Assembly (NCBI GenBank): GCA_963703075.1
Contig: OY969786.1
Coordinates: 248,001-312,000 of the forward strand
DNA: 64,000 nucleotides
Source: Korobacter sp963703075
Lineage (GTDB): Bacteria; Acidobacteriota; Terriglobia; Terriglobales; Acidobacteriaceae
Direction: 5' to 3'
A program made the position numbers and the translations under genes. Below the pieces are notes generated by a model, which saw nothing but the letters and a program-made list of their open reading frames with translations, made no database searches and was not told where the DNA came from. Positions within the stretch are counted from its first letter, which is position 1, and the number at the start of each line of letters is the position of its first letter. Shown piece by piece: positions 15,865-24,507 of this stretch.

Positions 15865-16308
15865 ATGAAGATCGCCCTGGGCGCCGACCATGCGGGATTT
15901 GAGCTGAAGGACAGGATCAAACAGCATCTCAGCGAGCAGGGAATCGAGGTCGAGGACGAGGGTACGAATTCGGCGGATTCGGTCGATTATCCGGATTTCG
16001 CCAAGAAGGTTGCGGACAAAGTCGCGGAAGAGCATGTCGCGCGGGGAGTTCTGGTGTGCGGAACGGGCATCGGAATGGCCATTTCTGCGAACAAAGTTCC
16101 AGGCATTCGCGCGGCCCATTGCGACAATGTATTCGAGGCGCAGATGAGCCGCGAACACAATGACGCGAATGTCCTGGCCCTCGGTGCGCGGGTACTCGAT
16201 CCGGCGACAGCTTTGGAAATCGTAGATACATGGGTAAAGACCGAATTCGCCGGCGGCCGTCATCAGCGCCGCCTCGACAAGATCCACGAGATTGAACACG
16301 AGAAGTGA
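15865..16308 (+). CDS. rpiB: Ribose-5-phosphate isomerase B
   Basis: RpiB interconverts ribose-5-phosphate and ribulose-5-phosphate in the pentose phosphate pathway. The 147-residue product has the family start MKIALGADHAGFELKD, the active-site segment VLVCGTGIGMAISANKVPGIRA with the catalytic Cys, REHNDANVLALGARVL, and the C-terminal helix ending RHQRRLDKIHEIE. The reading frame is open for another 48 codons upstream, but homologues start at this Met. The -10-like box ends seven bases before it. glyA follows after 66 bases in the same direction, so ribose metabolism and one-carbon supply may share a transcript. Confidence 0.95.
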   Translation: MKIALGADHAGFELKDRIKQHLSEQGIEVEDEGTNSADSVDYPDFAKKVADKVAEEHVARGVLVCGTGIGMAISANKVPGIRAAHCDNVFEAQMSREHNDANVLALGARVLDPATALEIVDTWVKTEFAGGRHQRRLDKIHEIEHEK

Positions 16309-16374
16309 AACGCCTGACATAAGCGGCTCACAGAGATTCTCCTGCAATCGCCAATCTTTGGCCTCGAGGTAGAT

Positions 16375-17658
16375 ATGCCCAAGAATCCCATGACTCTCCC
16401 GCTCAGCGAAGTAGATCCGCAGATCGCCGATGCGATTGCCAACGAAGAGCGCCGCCAGCATGAAGGCCTCGAACTGATTGCCAGCGAAAACTTCGTCAGC
16501 GAAGCTGTCCTTGAGGCAGCCGGATCGGTGTTCACCAACAAGTATGCCGAGGGCTATCCCGGGAAGCGTTACTACGGCGGTTGCGAGTTTGCCGACGTCG
16601 TCGAGAACCTGGCACGTGATCGCGCCAAACAGCTCTTCGGCGCGGAATACGCGAATGTGCAGCCGCATTCCGGATCGACCGCCAACATGGAGGCCTATGC
16701 CGCGATCCTGCAACCGGGCGACACGATTCTGGGCCTCAACCTTGCGCATGGCGGGCACCTCACGCACGGCCACCCACTGAATTTTTCCGGGAAGACCTAC
16801 AAGATCGTTCCTTATGGCGTGACCAAGGAAACCGAAACGATCGACTATGACGAACTTGAGAAGCTGGCGCTGGAACATCATCCCAAACTGATCGTTGGCG
16901 GCGGCAGTGCCTATCCGCGCATCATCGACTTCGCGCGCATGCGCCAGATTGCCGACAAGTCCGGCGCCCTCTTCATGGTCGACATGGCGCATTTCGCCGG
17001 GCTCGTCGCCGGCGGCGCGCACCCTTCGCCGGTGCCGCATGCGCAGATCGTGACCAGCACGACCCACAAAACCCTGCGTGGACCGCGGGCGGGGATGGTT
17101 CTAGCCAAGCAGGAGTACGGCGCAGCCATCGATAAAGTCACCTTCCCCGGCGTACAGGGAGGTCCGCTGGTTCACATCATCGCCGCCAAGGCAGTTTGCT
17201 TCAAAGAAGCGATGGAGCCCTCGTTCAAGGAATACGCGAAGCAGGTGGTCGCCAACGCGAAGGTCCTCGCCCAGTCGCTGGCAGACGCCGGCTTCCGCAT
17301 CATTTCCGGTGGGACGGATACACACCTGATGCTGATCGATGTCTTTGCCGCGGGCATGCTCGGCAGCGAGGCTGAGAAAGCGCTAGGAGAAGCGGGCATC
17401 ACGGTGAACAAGAATGCGATTCCGTTCGATACCAACCCGCCAATGAAGCCGAGCGGCATCCGCATCGGAACGCCCGCACTGACCACGCGTGGAATGAAAG
17501 AGGCCGAGATGCGGCAGGTCGGCATCTGGATCGCAGAAGGCTTGCGCCATCGCAGCGATGCCGACTTTCTCGCCCGGATTCGCCGCCAGGTGCACGAGTT
17601 GGCGGACGCCTACCCGCTCTACGCGGAGCGTAGGGCAAGTCGTTTAGCGACGGTTTAA
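16375..17658 (+). CDS. glyA: Serine hydroxymethyltransferase
   Basis: This PLP enzyme converts serine and tetrahydrofolate to glycine and methylene-THF. The 427-residue product has all expected parts: LIASENFVSEAVLEAAGSVF near the start, the glycine-rich KRYYGGCEFADVVENLA region, SGSTANMEAYAAIL, VDMAHFAGLVAGGAHPSP, and the PLP-binding lysine in the TSTTHKTLRGPRAGM segment. The ATG at 16375 is preceded by GAGGTAG. A terminator follows at 17674. Confidence 0.97.
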   Translation: MPKNPMTLPLSEVDPQIADAIANEERRQHEGLELIASENFVSEAVLEAAGSVFTNKYAEGYPGKRYYGGCEFADVVENLARDRAKQLFGAEYANVQPHSGSTANMEAYAAILQPGDTILGLNLAHGGHLTHGHPLNFSGKTYKIVPYGVTKETETIDYDELEKLALEHHPKLIVGGGSAYPRIIDFARMRQIADKSGALFMVDMAHFAGLVAGGAHPSPVPHAQIVTSTTHKTLRGPRAGMVLAKQEYGAAIDKVTFPGVQGGPLVHIIAAKAVCFKEAMEPSFKEYAKQVVANAKVLAQSLADAGFRIISGGTDTHLMLIDVFAAGMLGSEAEKALGEAGITVNKNAIPFDTNPPMKPSGIRIGTPALTTRGMKEAEMRQVGIWIAEGLRHRSDADFLARIRRQVHELADAYPLYAERRASRLATV

Positions 17659-17673
17659 TCTCAACTCCGAATG

Positions 17674-17711
17674 CCCCACCCTGCGCGCTGCGAGGGTGGG
17701 GTATTTCTTTT
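17674..17711 (+). terminator. Intrinsic terminator of glyA
   Basis: CCCCACCCT (17674-17682) pairs with AGGGTGGGG (17693-17701) and is followed by TATTTCTTTT. It ends just before the -10-like box of the next gene, so the frame of that gene that opens at 17671 cannot be its start. Confidence 0.85.
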
Positions 17712-17715
17712 CCGT

Positions 17716-17727
17716 TACAATCCTCCC
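17716..17727 (+). promoter_or_regulatory. Putative leaderless promoter of the GT4 gene
   Basis: TACAAT (17716-17721) is followed after six bases by the GTG start at 17728. The terminator immediately upstream shows that a new transcript must begin here. Confidence 0.5.
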
Positions 17728-18858
17728 GTGAAGGTCGCGATTGACATCCGGCGCATCAGCGACTTCGGGGTCGGCACCTACATCCGCAACGTGGTGCGCA
17801 CCCTGGGGCGCCTGGATCACAACAACGAATACGTGTTGCTCGGAATTCCGGGCCGCATTCACGATATGGGTGCGTTACCGCCGAACTTCTCGCACATCCA
17901 ATGTCCCGATAACGATTACTCGCCCGCGTCCTACTTCGAATTCCATGGAGCTCTCAAGAAGCAGGGCGTGAACGTGTTGCACGTGCCTCATCTTTTCTGG
18001 ATCCCGCAGGGTATTCCCTGTCCGTACGTGGTCACGGTTCACGACTTGCTCGACTATCTGTATCGCAGTAACAGCGCCTCACCGGCCAAGCGCTTCGCGC
18101 ATTTCTACTTCACGAAACGGGTCCTGAATCGCGCCTCACGCATTTTCGCCGTTTCGAAATTTTCGAAGGCAGACACGGTCCGTCTGTTTGGCGTTCCTGA
18201 GCAGAAAATCGAAGTGGTGTATAACGCCATCGACGACCGCTTCCGCCTCGGTCATACGACGCAGGCGGACAAGTTGATGATCGCCGAGCGTTACCAGGTG
18301 AACTACCCGTTCATTCTGTACGCCGGGCGCATCAGCCCACATAAGAATGTCGTTCGTATCATCGAGGCGTTTTCCTTGCTCAAATCAGAGCTTGGGAAAG
18401 AGAACCAATATCCCGATCTCAAGCTGATCATCATCGGAGATGAAGTTTCCAGCCATCCGGACTTGCGCCGTGCCGTGATCAAGGGCCGGGTGCAACAGGA
18501 TGTTCGCTTTCTCGGGTTTGTTCCCATCGAAGTGTTGCGCATTTTCTACGACGCGGCCAAGGTCTTCATCTTCCCGTCGCTCTATGAAGGATTTGGGCTC
18601 CCGCCGCTGGAAGCCATGTCACATGGGACGCCGGTGATTACGAGCAACACGTCTTCTCTTCCGGAGGTGGTTGGCAACGCCGCCGTGCTCGTGAATCCAG
18701 AGAACGTATTCGAAATCCAGCGCGCGCTGCAGCGTGTGCTGCTCGACCAGCCTTTACGCGAGAAGCTGAAAATCCGCGGCGAGGAACAAACTCGGAAGTT
18801 CTCGTGGGAGAGTTCCGTCGGGCGCATGCTGCAGATCTTCGAGGAAGTTGCGAAATAG
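17728..18858 (+). CDS. Glycosyltransferase family 4 (group 1)
   Basis: The 376-residue product is a GT-B fold retaining glycosyltransferase of the GT4 type, probably transferring a sugar from a nucleotide-sugar donor to a lipid- or glycan-linked acceptor at the cytoplasmic membrane face. Visible signatures are VAIDIRRISDFGVGTYIRN (N-terminal Rossmann start), VTVHDLLDYLYRS, ASRIFAVSKFSKADTV, FILYAGRISPHKN and the EX7E motif EGFGLPPLEAMSHGTPVI. The GTG start at 17728 is preferred because an upstream frame runs through the glyA terminator. Donor and acceptor are unknown. Confidence 0.92.
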   Translation: MKVAIDIRRISDFGVGTYIRNVVRTLGRLDHNNEYVLLGIPGRIHDMGALPPNFSHIQCPDNDYSPASYFEFHGALKKQGVNVLHVPHLFWIPQGIPCPYVVTVHDLLDYLYRSNSASPAKRFAHFYFTKRVLNRASRIFAVSKFSKADTVRLFGVPEQKIEVVYNAIDDRFRLGHTTQADKLMIAERYQVNYPFILYAGRISPHKNVVRIIEAFSLLKSELGKENQYPDLKLIIIGDEVSSHPDLRRAVIKGRVQQDVRFLGFVPIEVLRIFYDAAKVFIFPSLYEGFGLPPLEAMSHGTPVITSNTSSLPEVVGNAAVLVNPENVFEIQRALQRVLLDQPLREKLKIRGEEQTRKFSWESSVGRMLQIFEEVAK

Positions 18859-19099
18859 GTCAGGCGGAATGCCCTCCGGTGCCCACGTTAGGTAGCGCGA
18901 TGCCACATCGTGCTCTGCGCATCTTGCCGAAACCGAAGCCAGAGGAACTCCGATTCAGCAGCTTTCGTTCTTACCTCCTTCCAAGCACTTCCTGCCGGTA
19001 TTTTGGTAAAGATTTCCATAAAAGCCTTCGCTTCGTGGGGCACCGCTTTGGCCCATAAACTGCCTCTAACCAGAGGGAAGTCGTCATGGGGTAACAATC

Positions 19100-19861
19100 A
19101 TGCGGGCCAGAACACTGACAATCTTGGGCATTTTGCTGATGGCCATCGGGGCTTTCGCACAAAATCCCACTCTGGATACGATTGTCAGCCGAATGCAGAC
19201 CGCGATGGCAGCCCAAAACCACGACCGTGCTTACTCCGTAACCCGCGAGTACAAACTGGCCTCCGATGATCCTGCGAAGACCTCGCACGTCGTCGCCGAG
19301 GTGAATACCGTTGCGAGTGGGAAAAAGGATTACAGCATCACCGAGGGCGACGGTGGACAGGCCGAAAAAATTGTTCGTAGAGTGCTCGACCACGAAATCG
19401 AGAGCGTGAACCAGGAGCACAGCGGCGTACTGCTTTCTCCGGAGAACTACAACTTCGCGTACCTCGGGACGGAAACGGTGGATGGCCAGAGTTGTTACAT
19501 TTTGCAACTCACCCCGCGTCACGACGGGCGCGATATCGTGAAGGGCAAAGCTTGGATCGACACCCGCACTTATCTGCTGCGCCAACTTGCTGGTACGCCC
19601 ACGAAGACTCCCTCATGGTGGATTAAAGATCTTCAAATCACCATGCACTACAAGGATATCGATGGTCTATGGCTACAGGATTCCGCCGAAGCCATAGCCC
19701 AGGTGCGTCTCGTCGGCAAGCATACGTTGAGCGCGCGTAGTGTGGATGTGCGTACCGACAGCGCCGTTGCGAAAAACGCGACCCCGCAAAACCCAACCCA
19801 CAAGCGGACACGGCGCACAGACCCGGCGCTGCTGGGTGCCGGCGTTTTCTCTCACCGCTAA
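19100..19861 (+). CDS. Exported LolA/MucB-like protein of unknown function
   Basis: The 253-residue product has a signal peptide (TLTILGILLMAIGAFAQNPT) and a following domain reminiscent of LolA/LolB or outer-membrane lipoprotein-sorting folds: LDTIVSRMQTAMAAQNHDRA, YNFAYLGTETVDGQSCYILQLTP, and GKAWIDTRTYLLRQLAG, where a transferred item is read by a curved beta-sheet. This is a fold-level impression, not a proven match. The C-terminus is Arg/Thr-rich. It sits after 240 non-coding bases that show only a small CCTCTAACCAGAGG hairpin. Confidence 0.75.
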   Translation: MRARTLTILGILLMAIGAFAQNPTLDTIVSRMQTAMAAQNHDRAYSVTREYKLASDDPAKTSHVVAEVNTVASGKKDYSITEGDGGQAEKIVRRVLDHEIESVNQEHSGVLLSPENYNFAYLGTETVDGQSCYILQLTPRHDGRDIVKGKAWIDTRTYLLRQLAGTPTKTPSWWIKDLQITMHYKDIDGLWLQDSAEAIAQVRLVGKHTLSARSVDVRTDSAVAKNATPQNPTHKRTRRTDPALLGAGVFSHR

Positions 19862-19927
19862 GCCTAAATCGTTCCCAGCACCCCGATTGTCTGCATCCAA
19901 GCAAGGCAGCGGGAGGACCTTCCTCGT

Positions 19928-20440
19928 ATGGATGAGAAAGTCATCGATGAGTTGCTTGACGCAATACTGCCGATGTTGGCTTCTGCCGAATCGCAAAGTA
20001 CAGCGGCGCTCCAAGCGGTCAAGCAAAGCGGTGCACTCACCGAAGAACAACTGGCTCCGCTCATCGAGCAGGCATCGAATGCCACAGAAATCAAGATGCG
20101 AGCCACCCGCCTACGCCTGAAGAGGGTTCTCACGGCCGCCGTCAGCGATTTCGAAAACGATCACAAGAAAAAGAACGAAGAAGAACAGAAGTCCGCGGAA
20201 TCCGCCGAGAAGAAAGCGGAGTCGGACGACAAAGAGAGCGACCACCAGAAGACGGAAGGACCACCAAAAGAATCGGCGGAGCCCAAGAAAAAAGCGAGCG
20301 AGCCCAAACCGCGTGCGGCGGGCGATCAGGAAAAGCAGACGAAGCCGCAGCCTGCTGCCGAATCAGCCGCCCCAACCGATCAAGCACCAACCGATAAAGA
20401 AAATAACAAAAACAAAGAAGTAGAAACGAAAACGCAATAG
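19928..20440 (+). CDS. Charged low-complexity protein
   Basis: The 170-residue product has a structured-looking N-terminal half with amphipathic helices (VIDELLDAILPMLASAESQS; EIKMRATRLRLKRVLTAAV) and a C-terminal half made almost only of Lys, Glu, Ser, Pro and Ala. No signal peptide or membrane segment is seen. GGAGGA lies about ten bases before the ATG, and codon use stays consistent in the N-terminal half, so I consider it real. Family and function unknown. Confidence 0.6.
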   Translation: MDEKVIDELLDAILPMLASAESQSTAALQAVKQSGALTEEQLAPLIEQASNATEIKMRATRLRLKRVLTAAVSDFENDHKKKNEEEQKSAESAEKKAESDDKESDHQKTEGPPKESAEPKKKASEPKPRAAGDQEKQTKPQPAAESAAPTDQAPTDKENNKNKEVETKTQ

Positions 20441-20684
20441 TTCCGAACGCAGAATTGTTTACCGTTCGGACCAGTTCTATGGGAATGCCTCACCGTTCGA
20501 GGGTTGACGAAGCTCGCTTCATCCTATTGCTGTAATCCTCCTTAGCGACTCCGAGGATGCGAAGACCTTCTCCGTGGTGGATTCCGGCGCGTCGTTCACA
20601 TACACTCTGCAGGTCGGTTCACTCGTTCCCAGGACCGGCAACCCGCTTCGATCCAGTAGTGCAAACCTAAAGAAGGCATATTTC

Positions 20685-23180
20685 ATGAATCGTATCGCTT
20701 TTCTGAGATCGCAACTTGCAGTGTTGTTGGTCTGCGCGCTGGCCGCGTCGGCGCAGAAGCTTCCCACCAGACAAGAAGCCGCCCAGCGTGCCGAGAAGAT
20801 CCTGGCGCAGATGACGCTCGAGGAAAAGGCTGCTTACGTGGGCGGCGAGAACGATATGTATCTCCGCGCGATTCCGCGGCTGCATGTGCCTGAACTGAAA
20901 ATGTCGGACGGACCTATCGGCGTGCGCGATGGCAGCACGTCAACCGCCTATCCCGCGGGCATCGCCCTGGCTGCCAGTTGGGACACATCCCTGGCGCGAC
21001 AAATGGGTACCGCCATGGGTTCCGATGCGCGGGCCCGCGGCGTGAACTTTCTCCTCGGACCGGGAATGAACATCCATCGTGCGCCGATGTGCGGACGCAA
21101 TTTCGAATACTTCGGAGAAGATCCCTACCTTGCCGCCCGTATGGCCGTTGCCGACGTGCAGGGCATCCAGAGCCAAGACGTGATCGCGACCGCCAAGCAT
21201 TTTGACGCAAACAACCAGGAGTGGGACCGCCACAACGTGAGCTCCGATATCGACGAGCGAACCCTGCGAGAAATTTACCTGCCCCAGTTCGAGTACTCGG
21301 TGAAGGAAGGTCATGCTGGCGCCATCATGGATTCCTACAACCTGGTGAACGGCGTTCACTCCACGCAGAACAGTTACCTGAATATCGATGTGCTGCGCAA
21401 AGATTGGGGGTTTACCGGCGTGGTGATGTCCGATTGGGATGCGACCTACGATGGTGTGGCCGCCGCTAACGCCGGTCTCGATATCGAAATGCCAAACGCA
21501 AAATTCATGAAGCCGGAGACGCTGATCGCCGCCGTGAAAAGCGGCGCACTCAAGGAATCGGTCCTTGACGACAAGATACGGCACATCCTGACCACGGTGA
21601 TCGAGTTCGGATTCTTCGACCACGCGCAGAAAACGGCGACGCCCCTCGACGACCCCGCCTCGCGTGGAGTTGCGCTCAAAGTCGCGCAGGAAGGCGCGGT
21701 CCTGCTGAAGAACGACGGCCTGTTGCCTCTGGACCGCACGAAAATCAAGACGGTTGCGGTCATAGGGCCGAATGCCGGCGTGGCCGTGACAGGTGGCGGC
21801 GGCAGCTCGCTGGTGCGCCCTTTCCCGGCGCAGACTCCGGTTGCGGCTGTACAGGCTCTGGTGGGACCCGCTGTGAAAGTGGTCTATAAACCGGGTGTAA
21901 TCCGCAAGGCCGATTACTTCAAGACGACCAGGCTCACCACCGCCGCTGACGGCAAAACGCAGGGGATGCGGGGCGAGTACTTCAACAATGAACAATTGTC
22001 CGGAAAGCCAACGCTGACCCGTACAGACACGCATCTGGCGTTTGACTGGGGCGAGGGCGGTTACGTGAAAGGCGGACCGGTCAACAACTTCTCGGCACGC
22101 TGGACAGGCTACTTCACACCCACGGAGAGTGGTACATACTCCTTCCTCATCTCGGCCGACGATGGTTTCCGCCTGTTCGTCGACGACGAGAAAGTGATAG
22201 AGCGTTGGTCTTACGGCGGCCTCGAGGTTGTCTCCAAGGAGATGCCGCTCATCGCGGGGCATCCCTACAAGATCAAGATCGAATACCACCAGGTGGCGGG
22301 CGAGGCCAGCATCGGATTTGGCATCGCAAATACCAGGTCTAACGAGCTCGCGGAAGCGATCGAAGCTGCCAAAAGTGCCGACGCCGTCATTCTGAACGTG
22401 GGCTTCGACGCCAACTCCGAAGGAGAAGGCGCGGACCGTCCCTTCGAATTGCCGCAGGAGCAGGTGGCGCTGATCCAGGCGGTGCTGCAGGCCAACAAGA
22501 ACACCGTGCTGGTGTTGAATGCTGGCGGCAACGTGGACATGACTCCCTTCATCGACAACACTCCGGCGCTGCTGCACGCCTGGTACCTGGGAGAAGAGGG
22601 GGCAAAGGCAATCGCGCAAATCGTGTTCGGCGAAGTGAACCCGTCAGGAAAACTGCCGGTTTCTTTCGAGCGTCGCTGGCAGGACAACGCCACCTACAAC
22701 AGCTACTACGACCCGACGGGCAGCAAGCATGTGAAGTACACGGAAGGCGTATTCCTCGGCTACCGGCATTTCGACCAATCCACGGTGAAGCCGATGTTCC
22801 CCTTCGGGTTCGGTCTGTCCTATACGACGTTCCAGTACGGAGGCCTGCAGATTGCGCCCCCGGCAGGTGACGACACTGTTACCGTGAAGTTCGAAGTGAC
22901 GAATACGGGCCAGCGGCCGGGGGCGGAGATAGCGGAGGTCTATGTCGCGGAGAAACATCCGAAGCTGCCGCGCCCGGTGAAGGAGTTGAAGGGTTTCAGC
23001 CGGGTGGAGTTGAAGCCCGGGGAAGCGCGCACCGTCACCCTGAACCTGGATCGCCGCGCTTTCTCGTATTACGACGTAGATGGCAAGCAGTGGACGGTCA
23101 ATCCCGGCGAATTCGAAATCTTGGTGGGTGGGTCGTCGCAGGAGATCAAACTCCAGGGCAGCGTCCAAATTGCACAGTAA
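20685..23180 (+). CDS. Exported GH3 beta-glucosidase with inserted PA14 domain
   Basis: The enzyme (831 residues) should release terminal beta-linked glucose (or related sugars) outside the cytoplasm. It has a signal peptide (FLRSQLAVLLVCALAASAQ), the GH3 N-terminal barrel with nucleophile Asp250 in GVVMSDWDATYDG, a GH3 C-terminal domain with the acid/base candidate Glu581 in SEGEGADRP, a PA14 carbohydrate-binding insert at about 424-548 (GEYFNNEQLSGKP to SIGFGIA), and a fibronectin-III-like end (VTVKFEVTNTGQRPG). The start at 20685 is chosen for the signal peptide and AAGAAGG site; the frame stays open 37 codons further upstream. No transporter or regulator accompanies it. Confidence 0.93.
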   Translation: MNRIAFLRSQLAVLLVCALAASAQKLPTRQEAAQRAEKILAQMTLEEKAAYVGGENDMYLRAIPRLHVPELKMSDGPIGVRDGSTSTAYPAGIALAASWDTSLARQMGTAMGSDARARGVNFLLGPGMNIHRAPMCGRNFEYFGEDPYLAARMAVADVQGIQSQDVIATAKHFDANNQEWDRHNVSSDIDERTLREIYLPQFEYSVKEGHAGAIMDSYNLVNGVHSTQNSYLNIDVLRKDWGFTGVVMSDWDATYDGVAAANAGLDIEMPNAKFMKPETLIAAVKSGALKESVLDDKIRHILTTVIEFGFFDHAQKTATPLDDPASRGVALKVAQEGAVLLKNDGLLPLDRTKIKTVAVIGPNAGVAVTGGGGSSLVRPFPAQTPVAAVQALVGPAVKVVYKPGVIRKADYFKTTRLTTAADGKTQGMRGEYFNNEQLSGKPTLTRTDTHLAFDWGEGGYVKGGPVNNFSARWTGYFTPTESGTYSFLISADDGFRLFVDDEKVIERWSYGGLEVVSKEMPLIAGHPYKIKIEYHQVAGEASIGFGIANTRSNELAEAIEAAKSADAVILNVGFDANSEGEGADRPFELPQEQVALIQAVLQANKNTVLVLNAGGNVDMTPFIDNTPALLHAWYLGEEGAKAIAQIVFGEVNPSGKLPVSFERRWQDNATYNSYYDPTGSKHVKYTEGVFLGYRHFDQSTVKPMFPFGFGLSYTTFQYGGLQIAPPAGDDTVTVKFEVTNTGQRPGAEIAEVYVAEKHPKLPRPVKELKGFSRVELKPGEARTVTLNLDRRAFSYYDVDGKQWTVNPGEFEILVGGSSQEIKLQGSVQIAQ

Positions 23181-23253
23181 AGCAATCGGCATCTGATCGC
23201 CGCATGCCGCGGGTGGAAGCTTGTTAGCTCCGCGTTCGAAAAGAAGAATCGGT

Positions 23254-23680
23254 GAAAGCCGCCGGGCCTGTAAGCCGAATTCTGTCCACCCTTGCGAGTG
23301 GGACGACCATTCCTCTGGGCCGCGCATTGCTGTGCGGCTCTAGCGACCTACCCGGAAGTTTGGCGCGCCGAGTCGGCACGCATGCGGTTTCCCGCAACTC
23401 CTCCCCTATTTGGTCTTGCTCCGTGTGGGGTTTGCCATGCGGCGCGTATCACTACGCGTCCGGTGCGCTCTTACCGCACCTTTTCACCCTTACCCACCTT
23501 GCGATGGGCGGTATTTTCTCTGTGGCACTTTCCGTCGAACGCCCTTGACGGCGTCCTCCCGGACGTTATCCGGCACACTACTCTGCGGAGTTCGGACTTT
23601 CCTCTGCTACTACCGGTGTTACCCGGGGTCCCCATCGATTGGACGGGGCTGAACAGCGGTCGTCCGGCCCGGCGGCTGAC
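23254..23680 (-). ncRNA. rnpB: RNase P RNA, bacterial type A
   Basis: Reading the - strand from 23680, the sequence has the hallmarks of bacterial RNase P RNA, the catalytic RNA that matures tRNA 5' ends: P1 strand AGCCGCCGGGCC matched by GGCCCGGCGGCT at the far end (plus 23257-23268), the conserved GAGGAAAGTCC block, ACAGAGAAAATACCGCC, GGGTGAAAAGGTGCGGTAAG, the CAAACCCCACACGGAGCAAG block and AGAATTCGGCTTACAGGCC near the 3' end. Length of about 425 bases fits type A. A perfect TATAAT lies at plus 23687-23692, so the 5' end should be close to 23680. Confidence 0.96.
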
Positions 23681-23686
23681 TCTCCC

Positions 23687-23692
23687 ATTATA
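23687..23692 (-). promoter_or_regulatory. -10 box of rnpB
   Basis: The - strand reads TATAAT exactly, ending six bases before the predicted rnpB 5' end. The -35 is not obvious. It lies back to back with the promoter at 23715. Confidence 0.7.
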
Positions 23693-23714
23693 ACGGTGCT
23701 GGAACTGTCGAGAG

Positions 23715-23743
23715 TTGGGAGACGCTGAGGTTTCTGTTTTAAT
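23715..23743 (+). promoter_or_regulatory. Promoter of the PHP phosphatase gene, leaderless
   Basis: TTGGGA (23715-23720), 17 bases, TTTAAT (23738-23743). The ATG at 23751 is seven bases further, which is the expected transcription start, so the mRNA is predicted to be leaderless. This is the best formed of the leaderless promoters in the window. Confidence 0.65.
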
Positions 23744-23750
23744 GAGAGTA

Positions 23751-24467
23751 ATGGTCGATATTCACGCCCACATACTCCCCATGGTTGACGACGGAGCCAA
23801 GTCCTGGGAGGTTGCTGTCGAGATGGTGAAGATGGCGGAGAAGGATGGGGTCACCCACATGGTGGCCACCCCCCACGCCAACTACGAGTACGAGTACAAC
23901 CGCGAGAGTCACGCGCAGCTACTCGCCGAACTGCAATCCAAGGTGGGCGACGGCATCCAGCTCATCCTCGGCTGCGACTTCCATTTCTCCTACGACAACA
24001 TCGAGGACGCCTTGGCGCACCGCGACCGCTATACCATCGGTAACACGCGCTACATCCTGATGGAGCTGAGCGACTTCAGTATTCCGCCCCAGCTTCCCGC
24101 CATGATTGCCTCGTTGAGCACCCGGGGACTCGTCCCGATCCTCACCCATCCCGAGCGCAATCCGCTGCTGCAGCGCCAGCCGGAGCGGGTGGCAGAGTGG
24201 GCGGAGATGGGCGTCCTGGTGCAGATCACGGCCTCCGCATTTACCGGCAAGTGGGGCAAGGGCGTGCAGAAGCTCGCCAAATGGTATGCCGATCACGACT
24301 TGATCCACGTGATCGCCAGCGACGCTCACAGCGCCAACCATCGCACACCGGTTCTCTCCGAAGCGCGGAAGGTTCTGGCCAAGGCTTATGGAGACGAATT
24401 GGCCACCAAGCTGGTTGAGACTAATCCGCTGGCCATCATCAACAACCAATCGCTGAGACCCGAGTAA
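23751..24467 (+). CDS. PHP-domain tyrosine-protein phosphatase (CpsB/YwqE-like)
   Basis: The 238-residue product matches the PHP metal-dependent phosphatases that dephosphorylate bacterial tyrosine kinases of capsule and exopolysaccharide assembly. The metal-binding sites of the PHP fold are all visible in order: DIHAHILPMVDDGA, VATPHANYEY, LGCDFHFSYDN, LTHPERN and ASDAHSANHRTP. The start at 23751 (MVDIHAH) is favoured over one ten codons upstream because of promoter geometry and the family start. Its kinase partner is not in the window; an exopolysaccharide locus begins at 60965. Confidence 0.9.
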   Translation: MVDIHAHILPMVDDGAKSWEVAVEMVKMAEKDGVTHMVATPHANYEYEYNRESHAQLLAELQSKVGDGIQLILGCDFHFSYDNIEDALAHRDRYTIGNTRYILMELSDFSIPPQLPAMIASLSTRGLVPILTHPERNPLLQRQPERVAEWAEMGVLVQITASAFTGKWGKGVQKLAKWYADHDLIHVIASDAHSANHRTPVLSEARKVLAKAYGDELATKLVETNPLAIINNQSLRPE

Positions 24468-24507
24468 GGCAATCCCTGCCGGCGCGGGGTTGTGGCAAAC
24501 TCTTCAC

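Noticed and set aside
17671..17727. N-terminal extension of the GT4 glycosyltransferase
   Set aside because: It would be encoded by the glyA terminator stem and loop; family members begin at the GTG 17728.
20940..22619. 559-codon - strand frame within the beta-glucosidase
   Set aside because: Antisense to an intact GH3 enzyme with catalytic residues; no domain seen in the shadow.
23252..23693. Overlapping + strand frames of 98 and 133 codons
   Set aside because: They lie across the RNase P RNA gene and have no coding features.
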